DNA of 64,000 nucleotides from Chrysoporthe austroafricana (Eukaryota; Ascomycota; Sordariomycetes; Diaporthales; Cryphonectriaceae), in NCBI GenBank assembly GCA_001051155.2, contig JYIP02000009.1, positions 620,001-684,000 of the forward strand, read 5' to 3'. The notes under the pieces were generated by a model. That model made no database searches and was not told where the DNA came from. It was given only the letters and a program-made list of their open reading frames with translations. Made by a program: the position numbers and the translations under genes. Numbering within the stretch: the stretch's first letter is position 1; each line of letters starts with the position of its first letter. Shown here one piece after another: positions 10,521 through 22,929 of the stretch.

Positions 10521-12552
10521 CTGCTGTCCCTGCCCAGTCCCGGATCTCTGGGATGGGGCGGGCGGCGGCGCACCCCCTGTTATGGCCCTTGTTCGCGCTG
10601 CAAGCAGTTTGGCCGTTTCCCCCACCGGTGGGCTCCACCGCCAGGGCCCCACCTTGTTAATCTGTCCACGATCCGTGACACCTGTAGGATATCCATCTAT
10701 CAAACATGGGGAGGCATGGACCACACACACGCGCGCGCACACACGCAACATACACGCACACACACGCATGTACACCACCACCAGCACCGCTGCGGCTTCG
10801 CGCAGGGAAAAAAAGCAGTTCGACACACACCCACGCCCCTGACCGCCAGAGCAGCACAGCAGGTGCTCCCGCCTCGGCCCTCGCAAACGACTGGCGGTGG
10901 GGCGGAGCGTCGCTGGCCCGCAACGGCACGGCACCCCCCCCCCAGAGCGGCGCGGATTGGCGCGCAGGGATGCACGTCATTGGGCCCCCCCTCCGTCCCC
11001 TACCGTCGCCTGCGCAGATGGGGAACCGAGCGCGAGGCAGCCTTGGGGCCTCGGGGACTGGCCCCAGAGTTGCTATTCTCGTGTGTTTGAATCTTCCCCT
11101 GGCTGCTGCGATCTCGAGGCCTGTCCCCCGCAGGCGCGAGGCCGGCTGACTGGCGGCTTTCTGCAGCCTGAAGGGCCTCGGGCTCGACGCTCGCGCTGAT
11201 CAGGTGGGACGGCGTGCCTGATCTGCACCGAGACAGCTCGAGTGATTCCAGAGCCGCAACTGATCTCGAAGCGGTGTTGTCTCTATGGATGGAAATACGG
11301 AGATAGGGTAGTGGGAGGGGGGGTGAGGCCACTATGCTCCCCTCCCCTCCCTCCAGAAGGTGGTGCAGTGAGGCCAGCATGCTCCCCTCCCCCAGAATCT
11401 CGTAAAGTGCCACATGTCCGCACTGTCTGCGCGTGAGGGGATGGGTACAGCCGATCCGACCTGAGCGGTGAGGACCTGTTCGCGGCCTCGATTCATACAC
11501 TGCATCCGAGGGGCGGCGGGAATCCATCGTGTCGCCGTCCGCAGGAGGCACATGCAGGGCGCGTCTTGCCTCGAGGTCGAGTTCGAGATAACCGACGTGA
11601 CCTGTAACTTTTGGGGCGACCACGACCAATAGCGGGGCCCGCCGGGGGCCCCAAGGACAGCGGGTCTGGGGGGTCGGGACCAGGAGTGATAGGAGGATGT
11701 GTCCAGAGGGCTTCTTGTACCGCTCTAGGTGGCTAGTCCCGCCTGGCGCTGCCCTCGGCCTGCCAGAGACCCTGGTCGAGCGCCGCGGGAAATGCCACAC
11801 CAGCAGTAGGTCTCACTCACCGTGCGGTCCATAGAGCGTCACGGCCCTGCCTCTGCCTCCGGAGCCGTCAGCAGGCCGCACCACCCTCGGACGACACGAG
11901 CTGCTGCTGGCATTGCTACTGTACCCAGGTACCCTGCGCGGTTGGCTGCCAGGAACTGCACTTCTGCTGGAGATTTCAAGGCGGCCCCCCCCCGGCTCCC
12001 CTTTTTTTACGGCCAACCGCGCGATGCGAACAGCGCGGTCCTTGGTTCTTGCATTGCGCCCTCCGAGCGGTAGTACAGGTCACGGGACTGCGCGTTGGCC
12101 AGCGCATCGCCAAGGGGGGGTGACGTCTTGTCGCGCAACCGTGCGCGCGCGCACACCTGGCCTACCACCGCCTGGTATTCGCCACCGCCTGAGACCGTCC
12201 GCGTTGCAAGTTTCTGCACTTTTGCTGTTCCCCGGGCAGGGACTGGGGGATCGGGGAGCGCAGGCGGGGGTTGCCGGATGGGACAGCTCCAGCGGCGTGA
12301 TATGCTGGAGGTCGGGAGGGCCAGGTAGCGTTCTGCGGGAGACGATGAGAGCGTTTGGTCTCGAGGGCTGCTCTCCCACGGCAGGGCGGCGCCCACATTC
12401 CGTGGGATCGGTGGGATCTGTGGAACGACACAGCATGAGGATATCGTTGCCTGCCAGCGGACGAGGAAGAGGCGTTGAGAGGCGTTTATGACGATGATGG
12501 AGCCCGCCTAGGCCAGCGGGGCAGGCTGGCAACCCACCAGACAGAGAGACAG

Positions 12553-12557
12553 GCGGG

Positions 12558-12588
<31 letters not shown>
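12553..12588. repeat. GGCA tetranucleotide microsatellite
   Basis: About eight copies of GGCA, followed by degenerate CAGACAGTCAGACAGG units. Confidence 0.9.
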
Positions 12589-13967
12589 ACAGTCAGACAG
12601 GCACGCACAGACAAGACACTGCCATCTGGTCCCGCCGGCCCTGAGCGTGGGAGCGGCCCGGAGGTGTGCCATTGCTACCGAGGAGCAGACCGGGGGCCCG
12701 GCAGCGGAGCTTGACCGGATCTGGAGGATGGCGTGCGGGCCCGCATCCCGCAGCGAAACGTTTCGTCCGCTCGCCACGCGACGGCCAATGGATCGCGGGT
12801 GGCAGACGGGTCCGCTCATGCGGGTGTTCACGAAAGGGGCAGAATGTGCATTTCGGGGCTGGGCGCCGCGAGGGGGCTTGGACCCCCACGAGAAGCCCAC
12901 TTGCTCTCCTGGACCGGAACTCGTACTGTGGTGCGTCATAGGAAACAGCGCGCTCGATCACACTCTTACCATATGCTTACTGGTTCTCCGCAGCAGGGCA
13001 TGGGAAATTCAGTGGGTGTTGGCCCTGTCCGACTCCCTGTAGCTTCAGAGACACGCCGATATATGCCGTCTTCGGAACCAGATCTGTGTCGAGTCTGAAA
13101 GCCCGAAGTCGATCCCAAGAGCTGATTGCAATATCCGGCAGGGACGGACTTACATCTGTTGCGTGTGCTTTTCTCCTCTTTTTGTTTGGTCCCCTTCTTC
13201 TTGTCCAGGGCCAGGGCTGCTCAGCTCATCCCAGAGCTGAGATGCAGCTAGGCTCAGTATGGCACGGCTCGCGATCCCTCAATACGATGTCTTCCCTGTG
13301 ACGGTGGCATCCGTGGCATCATCTCGACTGGGATCCCCCGTTGCATCATCACACGACGTGACCGACTTAGTTGGTTTGGCGAAGGTACCGGTGCGAGGTC
13401 CCTCCCACAGCGAGCCAAGAGTCCCCGTCACCTTTGCGCGACCTGTCGACTGCCTGGGCCAGTGGAGCCGCGGCGGCCACGGCAGGCGGCGTCGAAAGGG
13501 CCATCACGCATGGTCCTACCCTTCCCACACGAGTCACCAGGGACACAATAGTAGAGGCTGTGCCGAGTCAGTGGGCTCTCTCGTTCCCCACCGTCGGTCA
13601 ACACGGCGCAGCCGGGCTCGTCGTACGTGCAGCAATCCCACGACCCGCCGCTCATCCTCTCACCGTCGCCAGGGGATGCGGGAGGTACTAAAAGTACGGC
13701 TCTGCGTCCCGCGGAGATAGCGCTCTGTCATCGCCCCGGCTCGAAGGGGGGAGGGGCTGGTACGGCGGCGCACCACACAATCTGCCCACCTGCACTGCGC
13801 TGTTGTTTCTCGAGGACGAAAGCAAGAGGGCCACCGCCTGGGAGTTTCGGCCGCACGACGTCACCTCGCAGCGACCTGCTTCTTCTTCGCGGGGCATGCG
13901 ACGCCACCCGCCGCTCGACGACCCCAAGGCCCCGCCGGCGTGTCCTCGCCAGGTCCCTTCGTGCGAC

Positions 13968-13988
13968 CTCTCTCTCTCTCTCTCTCTC
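13968..13988. repeat. CT dinucleotide microsatellite
   Basis: A run of about ten CT units in non-coding sequence. Confidence 0.9.
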
Positions 13989-14965
13989 ACAACGGCCAGG
14001 GGCCCCGCCGCCGTGCAGCAGGAACGCTTGCGCCATACGGCTGAACCGCGACGGCGGCGGGCAGGGCCGGGCTTCGCTGGGACGGCGTAGGCCGCAGGGG
14101 ACCGGCCAAAGAACTGGCTCGCGCTAGAGTATTGTCCCAAGCAGGCGTGCATGCGTGATGCTCGGGCTTTTGCCCAGCGCTGGCAACCTCCATCCCTGCG
14201 CTGCGGCGTTCAGCCCGGGTGCGCATATGCAGCTTCCCTGCCTGTCTTTCTCGAGTCCCGGCCCTCTTGGATCTCCCCGCCTCGAGCCCTCCAGGGAGGA
14301 CGATATGGTGCTCTCCTGCGAGGTTCTCGCGGTGGATCGGCGCCGCGCAGCAGGCTTCGCAGGTGCCCCCGAGGCTCTCGCTGCTCATGGCAATCTTTTT
14401 TCTCTCCGTGAAACCTTATCTACGATGATCGTGGAATCTGAGATTCAGATGGGTATACGCACCTTCGAGCAGGCTGTGCTGTGCTGGGTTACGCCGGTGC
14501 GTGGTTCGTCATGCAAGACTTCGAGCGGGCTGCATTGCTTTCGGCCAGGTGCCGGCGGCAGCACACGTCTCTTGCGCACGTCCCGGCGGTGTCAGCTGAA
14601 ATTGCATGTGATTAGGCTCAGCGCTACGAAACTGGTCAACGCGTGTGGCCAGGGCGGCCACAGCTGCACGCAGGTGGGTAACCCAGAGCATGGGTCGCCG
14701 TCCCGCATGGCTGCTGCTGTTGCTGGTGCACCACCGGCCGACCGCCTGTCCGTCCGTGCCCTGCAGCGCCTGGGTACGACTTCGGCCAGGCAGCTGCGGT
14801 GTCGCGAGGAGGGGAGAAGAGAGAGGGTTCCTGTCGCTGCCTGTGGCGTGCAGCCCCCACCCCCAGGCCGGCGCCAATCTTGTGTCGGTGTGCTGTTGCT
14901 AGCGGCGAGACATACTCTAGAGGCGCCCATCGAGAGCACGAGTCTCGCACTCGAGCCAGGATGGC

Positions 14966-15029
14966 ACCTGGTCGGACGATAACCTGGCCGGACGACAACC
15001 TGGCCGGACGACCACCTGGTCTGGCGACC
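14966..15029. repeat. 16-bp tandem repeat, four copies
   Basis: Four tandem 16-bp units with core ACCTGGCCGGACGACA. The outer copies carry one to four substitutions. It lies in non-coding sequence. Confidence 0.9.
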
Positions 15030-16038
15030 GATCCCCCAGTCTGGTCCTGTGGCGGCACGGTCAAGGTTCGCTACCGGTTTTCCAGGACGACGGACGGGCG
15101 AGCAGGCGGAAGCATCCCGCGAGAACTGCAGCAGTGCTTCCCCAGACGGTCGTCCAGCTGACTGGCAGGGCTCCATGCCATGCCGCACTGCCTGGAGCTT
15201 GTCGTGCCGGGGCGTCCAACCCCCATGCTCTGTCTGCTGCTAGCACGGCTGCGCGCACCCACCGCATGTGACCCTGAAATGATGTTCTGCAGGCCAAGCT
15301 TCTCCTACGGTACTTGCATTAGCTGTCGGCGGCGCTACGGGAATATCGCCGGATTCAGGCGCCCCGTCTGTCGTCTCCGGGTTTACGCTCCCAGTTCTTG
15401 GCGCTTTCGCCCGGTGATCGTCCCACCGGAGGCGATTCAGTCCCCAGACCGCTGCTAGCAGCTTGTGGCCGTCGACCACGCTGGGCGGCGCCGGAGAGAG
15501 CATGGCCGCGCGAACAAAGAGCCTGTGTCTACCCAGTATCCGGACCTATAGAGTTCTTTCTGAGACATAACCGGCTAACAGGAGATACCTGGGTCCATGT
15601 CGCTGCCAATAAGCAGTAGATTGGTGGAAGCCTTGGGCTCCCTGGCCGGTCAAGCAGGCACTTGGCACGTACTATGTACACAGTCGATCTTGATGTGGGT
15701 ACTCGATGTACTGCACAGGTTTGACAGCCCTATGCAACCTTGTCCTGCCGTGCTGCCGTGGGTCCGCCTCTGCCCCTCCACCTAGCTATCCAGTACGACC
15801 CAGTAGGCCCGTGACGTGGCCCGCTTACTCAAAGTACATAGTACATCAACCCGATGCCATGAGCCTTGGTCCCAACGCGCGACCACTGAGCAAACCCGCT
15901 CATGCACGATGCCCCACCTGTTGGATGTCAACTTTGATTTTTTTTTTTCTTTTCCCCGTTTTGTAATATCCCTTTTTTTCTTCCCGTGCACGCACCCCAC
16001 GGCGACCGAATGGGGGAGGCTTACATACATAATAGAAC

Positions 16039-16718
16039 CTAACGCCGGCAGACAGGCGGCTCGGCCTCGCCGTCGCTGCAACGCTGCCCCTCGAACTGCG
16101 CGCCGATCCCGCGGAGGTCGTCGTGGCAGCTGGCCGCGACCGCGCCGCCTCGAGGAGCTGCTGCTGCTGCTGGGGTTGTCGTTGACGGGCGGGCCTGCTG
16201 GGCCCCGCCGGTTCGCTGCTGCTGCGGGGCGGTGGGCACCGCCGAGGGTTTGACCCCGTGCGCGCTGCAGGACCCAGTAAACGTCAGATGAGACTTTAAA
16301 CTTAGTTAAAAAAGAAAAGCAACGCCCAACCCCTCCATCCCCCCCACGCTGACCGACGGAGACGATATAGCGGGCGCAGCACGTCCCGCGCCGTCGAGCC
16401 TGCAGCGCGAGGCTGCGCGGTATGGGTAGCTCAGCCGCGGCGGCCCCGTGTGGGGCCCTGCGGCATGGGATGGACCACTGGCCGCAGAGGCGTGAAGGGC
16501 AGGCAGGGCAGGCAGGGCAGGGCAGGGATGGCACGACATGTCGGCACTGGGGGCCGGCAGCCGAGAGCCGTCGCCGGGGTGGCAGGCCAGAGGCAATCAA
16601 TTCCTGCGAGCTGGGCTGCTCCAGTCCGCAAGCGGGTACCGGCCCCAGGCAGGAGGCCCAGATTAGAAATCGGGAGGACGTACCTCGTAGCTGAACCCTG
16701 GGTCGCCTGATCGGACAT
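16039..16718 (-). CDS. small hypervariable-family protein, copy C
   Basis: A two-exon minus-strand gene: exon 1 is 16718-16684 and exon 2 is 16264-16039, giving 86 residues. Exon 1 encodes MSDQATQGSAT and ends AG|GTACGT, an excellent fungal donor. The 419-nt intron ends with a CTGAC branch site 20 nt before CTGCAG. Exon 2 starts with C, again making AGC (Ser). The middle carries Gln and Ala runs (PTAPQQQRTGGAQQ, TTTPAAAAAP). Residues 59-71 are HDDLRGIGAQFEG, followed by a 15-residue tail. There is no signal peptide and no membrane segment. Exon lengths sum to 261 nt, a multiple of three. Its exon 1 differs from copy D at a single residue, while the two middles are not alignable. Function unknown. 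Confidence 0.75.
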
Positions 16719-18506
16719 CACCGCGACGGACGCACGATTTCTTGGGGCCGGGCTGAAGATGGGCTGAGGAGTTGGGGGGGGGTTAGGGGGAATGTACAGG
16801 AAGCCGGCGAGTTGCGTACGGGATACGGCACAGAAGAAGAGATATGGTGTTAGGTGCAGTGCAGGGCAGAGGATGCCCTCAGTCTAATGTCGGTAGTCAA
16901 CGAAAAGTCGTCAGGGTTGAGATAGATCTCGGCAGGGACTAGTAGACGAGGAGGTTAGCTCGCACGAGGACGAACGACGAACGGGACGAAGATGAAGTGC
17001 ATTAGCAGGTGGCGACAAAAGCCTCTTATATCTTTTTAAACAGTGTCGTCTCCTCATGCGTGTTTGCCTTTTCGAGCCACCCGACCTGCTCAGCGCTAAA
17101 CATCGCAAAACCCCTGGACGTGCTCGACTCGCATGCCACAGGCCTGCGACAGAAGACGGTGAGAAACAGACGACGCCATAGCCGATGCCGCAGGGGGCCT
17201 TTTGTGCCCTAAGGCCGGGATTCGCGCATGGAGGCTGCCACACGGGCTGTTGCGGGGCCAATCCGCGGCCGTCGTGCGACGTGAGCTTCGACAATTCCTG
17301 CCAAGGCCGGTATACCGAAGAGCCTCATCGCCAGGGCTGAGCTGCTTCGCGCTCGCGCGCCCCACGGTCTCGTGGGATCCGTTAGGGGGTCCCGCCGTGG
17401 CTCTCGCTGCGGAGCGGTGACGGGCCCACGGGGGGGGGGGCGAGCGAGACCACCGCCGTGCGTGTGACGTCTCGAGGGACCTGGGGAAAAGCGGGTAGGC
17501 CTTCCTCTTCAGAGCAACCGAGCTCGAACAGAAATATCTGGGCCCTAAGCACAGCCCAGCCCAGCCCAGCCCAGCTACTGATCGTGCGTCCGGGCGGTCG
17601 TGGGGAGCCCTCGTGACGTGGCACTGGCAGTTATGTCTCACCCGCAGGGCCAGGAAGCACAGCAGGAGAGAAGCCACACGGTTGTGTGATCATGGGCGCC
17701 GATCTGGCCCCCATCAGATCTCTGCGGCTGGGCCCAGGGCCCGGATCGTGGGAACAGGGCCCGGCGATTGGGCCGCAGCATGGTCGTGCAGCTCCCTGTG
17801 CCGTACAGACCACGAGTCTCTCGAGACATTCGGACCCCTGTCGGGGCAGGCAGGTGGAGAAGGGAAGATCTTCTAGAACCTGGCCGGCCCACTGCGGCTG
17901 CGCAAGGATGGTTGCGTCAAGGGACGAACCAGTGGGCTCCTCGAGGCCAGCGTGATCTGAGCAGCAAGCATAGTTGCTGGGGTCGAGCGCGGGCTGAAGA
18001 CCAGGGCAGCCTATGCCCATGTACTACTATTACTCTGGTGCAAGGGGGTGGGGGGGTGGCCGCTGCATACCGGGGCCGAACCCTTACGCAGCGCTAATAC
18101 TGCAAGCAAGCGAGAATATCACATCGAAGATGGATACAGGAAGGAGGGCGTCGTGAACTCGAGGGAGACGGTCTCCAGGACACGATCAGGAGCTTGGCCA
18201 GTCGAGCAGACGATTCGAGGTTGAATTGGCAGTTCTTCTGCTCTCTTAAAGCAGGGATGTTCCCGGCACCCTACCGCGCTCTGCCGTCCCACTCCGGCCC
18301 GCGCCGCCGAGGGCTAAGGCCCTCCGGGGGTCCGTCCTCGGCGCCGGGACAGCGCTCTCCATGCGTGCTCACCACGACTGACTGAGCAATCCGCAGCAGT
18401 GATGCTTTCTTTCCTCGCAGCGACATGTCAGTTGTATGCTACATAGACGACGGGGCAGGAGGGGGTGGGGCGAAATAAGAAATTGACTGGTCTATTCTTA
18501 CCGGTT
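16719..18506. other. gene-free stretch
   Basis: GC-rich sequence between small-gene copies C and D. It contains a run of about four CCCAG units at about 17551-17575 and a G-run at about 17432. I see no gene. Confidence 0.4.
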
Positions 18507-19116
18507 CTATCGCGCAGTACCCTTTGCGATGGAGTCATTCGCCAAGCTTAACTCGAATTGCCCACCGACGCCCCGGAGTGCATCTTCTTGGCGCTCCTGA
18601 GCAGGTGCTCCAGCGTATCCCGTCGTGGCTGACGTCGGGGGCGTCCCCCCACCCTGGCGCGCCGGGCGCTGCGATCCCTGGACACCACCCATTACGGCGG
18701 TGCCGACAACTGGGTTGCTGAGGGCAGACCCATGTCAGTCCTCTGGAGCCACAAAATCGTCGGGGCCGAAAAGGCAGCACTGAGGCCGGCCGAGATGGCC
18801 TCACGATGCTCATGCTCGGGCGCTCGGGCGCTCAAACCAGGCGAGCGAGCGCGAGAGAGCGCTCGTCTTGGGAAGAACAACGACGGTAATGAAAGAGCGA
18901 GACGCAAGCGGGAAAAACACAAAGAACAAAGAGGCAAACGACACAGCACGAGTCCCCACTAGAAGCCAGAAGCCGGAAATTGCGCGATGAGGGTTAGGGC
19001 AACAAAGACATAAAAGCCAGCAGCAACATACAACGAGATCAGAAACAGGATGAAGTGATTTAATAAAGTAGAATATCGTACCTAGTAGCAGATCCTTGAG
19101 TTGCTCGGTCCGACAT
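18507..19116 (-). CDS. small hypervariable-family protein, copy D
   Basis: A two-exon minus-strand gene: exon 1 is 19116-19082 and exon 2 is 18717-18507, giving 81 residues, the shortest copy. Exon 1 encodes MSDRATQGSAT and ends AG|GTACGA. The 364-nt intron contains one GGGTTAGGG telomere-like word and ends with a CTGAC branch site and CCTCAG. Exon 2 starts with C, restoring AGC (Ser). The middle is rich in Gly, Thr, Gln and Ala. Residues 57-67 are EDALRGVGGQF, a slightly diverged form of the family motif, followed by a 14-residue tail. There is no signal peptide or membrane segment. Exon lengths sum to 246 nt, a multiple of three. Function unknown. Confidence 0.72.
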
Positions 19117-22100
19117 GCCTGCGACGCGTGGTCCGTATTGAGGAGGAGGGAGCAGTGAGCAGTGTACAGGGGGATTTGGTAAGAGGCCGAAGGCGAGCCT
19201 GTCGTCCGATGACCTAGTTGTGTAACGAGATAATAGGGACCGTGGGTATCAGGAGCGGATAGATTCTCTAAGAGGATAGAGAGCAAAAAGGGGCTAAAAC
19301 CCCGAGAGACACGGAGTGGGAGGTGTTTGGGCTGCCCTGTCGTGGGAGTGCTCTTTCGCCCATGCGCTGCTAGAGAGAAAGGGTCTGCCTACCATTTTAT
19401 AGCCGCGACACAGCGCATGCCGAGCTGATCATTGATCTACAAGCTTCACGGTGATCCTCAACAGTTTTCCAGCAGGATTTTCATTTACCGCTCTTACGCC
19501 TGTCCATCGCACGGCTTAGGCAACCAGACTCGGGAGAGATTTCAAAACAATTTCTCGACTCCGAGTGGACGATGGGCCGGGTGGGTACAGCTGCACGCCG
19601 CCAGACAAACTGACACTGGCAAACAGCGTGGCGGTGACCCTGACACCGTCGCGAGAGGCGCAGCCACCAAAGGTGTAAAGGGGGACCGAGGGAGCGACGG
19701 CCGCGATCAGCGCTCCCGGTAATTGACACCTGGGCCACGTGGTGCACGACGACATCTACGTTGTTCGTCTGACAACAACCAGGCAGGGAGAATGCTCCTG
19801 AGGCCTACGTCTCGGTATTGGGAACCGCGTTTGCCCGGATGGAGCCCCTTGCCAGCAGCCCGCACCTCAACATACGGCAGCGCACGAGGGCCGCGAGACA
19901 GCGACAATTAGACCGCCATACGCAAGAGCCCTGGATTGGGTATCCAAAAGCAAGACTAGTTCTAGCACTGCCAATCGAGTCGATATTCTGTCTAGACACA
20001 GCGTGTGGCGACAAGGCATGGCGGCCGTAAGTTCTGCGCAGGCAAAAGTATGTCCGAGGCTGTTATCGATACAACATCTTGATATTTTTTCCTCTTTCCC
20101 CATTTTTTAGGGCGGGATGTCAGATGCGCATCATATTTCTGGCAGGATCAACGTGCGAGCGACGTGGTTGACGCGATCACCTTAAAGTGGGCCATCGGGC
20201 ACGAATGGCCGGTCATGAGGAACCTCCTGTAGGTTCACTCTGATCGCGAGCTGCAGCCTACAGGGCTGTCAATGGCCGTGTGCGACGGTCACGAGTGCGG
20301 TATTCGCCTTGCTCGTGCCGAATATCGATACGGGCGATTCCGGCTACGGCGATGCGTATTCGTTCCCGGGCCTGGGGGTGGTCGCTTGCATCGATGCCAG
20401 ACATGGCCGCTGCAGCCGACTGATTATCGCAGCAGGCGCAGCCACACGCAAGATCAAGAAAATTAAGTTTGCCATAAGCGAGGGCGTCGGCTCCCGCACG
20501 CCCTGATCTGCCCGCTAGGGCATGAGTCAACAAATCCCCGTGGAATTATATGTGCTGATGAGCCCCAAAGACCCGATCCACGTGGCGTCCTCCATACAAT
20601 ATAGCATGCATGCATTTCAACCACGACCAGGGGGTGGCAAGACGTGTGAAACCAAGTTTCATTCGGCGCGCTTGGTCTGCTGCTACCATGGCATGCATTG
20701 TCGCCCGGTCGGCGGTCACATGCGCTCGCTGCCTCGTAGCGCGCCGGTATTGGTATATCGATATGTATGAATGCGACAACGCCTTGGTCGCCTCACCGCA
20801 AGATCGAGGAGGGCGAGCTAGTCGGCCAAGCCGTCAAATGTAGCTTTTTCGCAAAAGCAAACGTGACACGTCGTTCGGTTCCAGTTGCCGTTGCAGACCG
20901 AGAACTGCTGCAGCCCGGCGAAATCTGAAATGCTGCCCCGCGGGAACCCCATACCAGATCTGGTTGCGCAATACCTGTCAAAATTCTGCCCCAGATTCTC
21001 GGAACGGGCTACTCGATGACGGCGGGAGCGCCCAAGTGCCCCTCTCGCTGCCCCTCTCGCCCGCCCAGAAAAAAAAAAAAAAAAATTGTAGACAGCGTGA
21101 GACCCCGAGCTTCGAGCGCAGCAGCTTTCTGGCCTGCAGCCGAGGTTCGGGTCCTCCGACCGAGCACCACTCCCTTGCAGCGCAAATCTCATGCATCTCT
21201 GCGCATTTCCGAAGAGCCTTCTGCGGCTTTTGCAGGCTGCACGCGGAATGAAATCCACAGTCGCGCTCTGCTAGACGGGGTCATATCCCTGGCGAAGATC
21301 CCAAAGTACCTCCGCGGCGGGGAGGGTGGACGGTGCTAATGGTGCCTCGCCGAGCAGGTGCCCAAATGCAGGATGGGCAGCAGCACAGGAGGGGCGGTCA
21401 GGTCAGGTCTGAACAGCGGTTTTATCTGCGTCGGTATTCGATCGGCGGAGGCTCGGGGCGAAGCCAGGCTGTCGCAGCAGCGCCGAGTCGAGCATCAAGT
21501 GACGCGTAATCAGCGTATAGGGAGGGACGGACGGGGGGGGGGCAGTGCCAGAGCGTCACAAAAAAAAAAACCTGTCGTCGAGAGTGCCGACGTACCTAGT
21601 AGGCACCTGGACAGGTGTGCAGTACCTGGTATGGGGGGTTTCAGCATCGACTTGTCGGCAAACTTAAAGATAACGGACGCTGCCGAGACACTGACAGGTG
21701 ACAGAAGAGGGATGCCCCCTGCAAGCTTGCTGCGCAACATCGGCCCCACCCCAATCAGCACGCTCTCCCCAAAGTCGATGCCCCTCCTCCCCTCCTCGCA
21801 GAGCCGTCGCCTTGCTGGGGGCCGTGCCTCGTGACCCGGTAGCAGCAGTCTCGGCTCAAGGGAGAAGCGGAGCTGCTGCACGTCAACGCTTCATCCTTGC
21901 ATACAGGGACGGAGGCAGCGTTGGGCCGAGACACGCTACTATAGGTAGACGGTGCTCGCCAGTGTAGGAGATAGGGCTGCGTGTGTGTTGTACTACCGCC
22001 GCCACACCGTTCTGTCGATGTTTGAAATACCCGTCTGACGACCAGCTGGCCTCTGGAGTTTTACGGAGAAGAAACCGAGTGCTAGTATCAACCTAAGTGG

Positions 22101-22929
22101 GGACGTAAATCCTTCCCGGAGTCCGCGGATTATTGATGACAACAGAGTCGACCTGTGAATATGCACCTACAAGAGAGGTCCGTCTCCTCAATCAGCCGTA
22201 TAGTCAGGTCAGGGCTCGATGCTCCAGTTTCCTTTCCCCCGCTGTGGAATCTGTTACCTAAAAGATACCTCCTACCATCTCATCTGACGGCATGGGTCGC
22301 TGATCATAGGTGTACTGAGCATGTTCACTAGATAGGGAGCAGCGCCAGCCACATTCTACATAGCGACCGCTTCACCATGACGTCGGACGTACCGCACACT
22401 AACAGGTGCCTACCTAGGCATAGGCATATGGTCGAGCTGAGATACATCTCCAGGCCGGATTAACCCCGTAGATCACTCACGCGCTCAGCAGAAGACCTAA
22501 ACGAATCAACGCAACGTAACATTCGCAGACTATACAGCACTAGTGCAGGATCGTCATATCGGTCTACACGTTGAGCACTGCCGTGCTAGCGGTCTGACGG
22601 ACATACGATCTGGAGGATGCAAGTGGCCCCTCATCGAAGACGATTTTGAGCACAGCTGTCCCCGGACCGCGCCGCCCGTCAGATCCCTCCGTCAAAGATA
22701 CAGACTATGCGACGTAGTAGCTCCTACACAGTAGCTGCAGAATCCTTCCCGCGAAACCTCGTGGCCAAGCCTTGGGGGAGGGGGGAACCTTGATCCCTGT
22801 CCGCAGTTATTAGCCTGTATCCCTGTGCCACAACGCAACCGCGCTAGACATACTGGTATGAGGCTCAAACTGTCAAATCCGACGTCATCCGTACACGTTC
22901 CTCGTCTGTTCTGGACCCCGATCAGACAC
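19117..22929. other. gene-free stretch, possible relic of a fifth small-gene copy
   Basis: I find no intact gene. On the minus strand at about 21634-21593 a segment ending CTACTAG|GTACGT resembles the family exon 1 end but has no ATG. About 600 bp further, near 20993-21010, there is a weak GQNFD echo of the family motif. A poly-A run lies at about 21069-21085. Confidence 0.35.

Larger units (their letters stand above)
9984..16038. other. gene-poor GC-rich stretch with many microsatellites
   Basis: About 6 kb with no gene I can support. Many long open frames exist on both strands, but they are low-complexity, GC-driven and lack domain motifs. It holds CA/CG dinucleotide runs near 10727-10770, the tandem repeats listed separately, and a roughly 30-bp direct duplication (about 11322-11357 and 11368-11398). 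Undetected short-exon genes like the small-gene family could still be hidden here. Confidence 0.4.

Noticed and set aside
11000..11800. 266-codon minus-strand open frame
   Set aside because: Arg/Pro/Ser-rich with no recognisable domain and overlapped by open frames in other phases; typical of GC-rich non-coding DNA.
11813..12016. Possible further family member (VQFLAANRAG frame on the minus strand)
   Set aside because: The resemblance to the GIGAQFEG motif is loose, the spacing differs, and there is no exon 1 with AG|GTA and QGSA upstream.
15782..16600. 272-codon minus-strand open frame overlapping small-gene copy C
   Set aside because: It reads the copy C exons in another frame, without the conserved motifs. 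The spliced two-exon model explains the conserved sequence better.
18991..18999. GGGTTAGGG telomere word as a chromosome-end relic
   Set aside because: Only one and a half units, inside the intron of copy D; expected by chance in sequence of this length.
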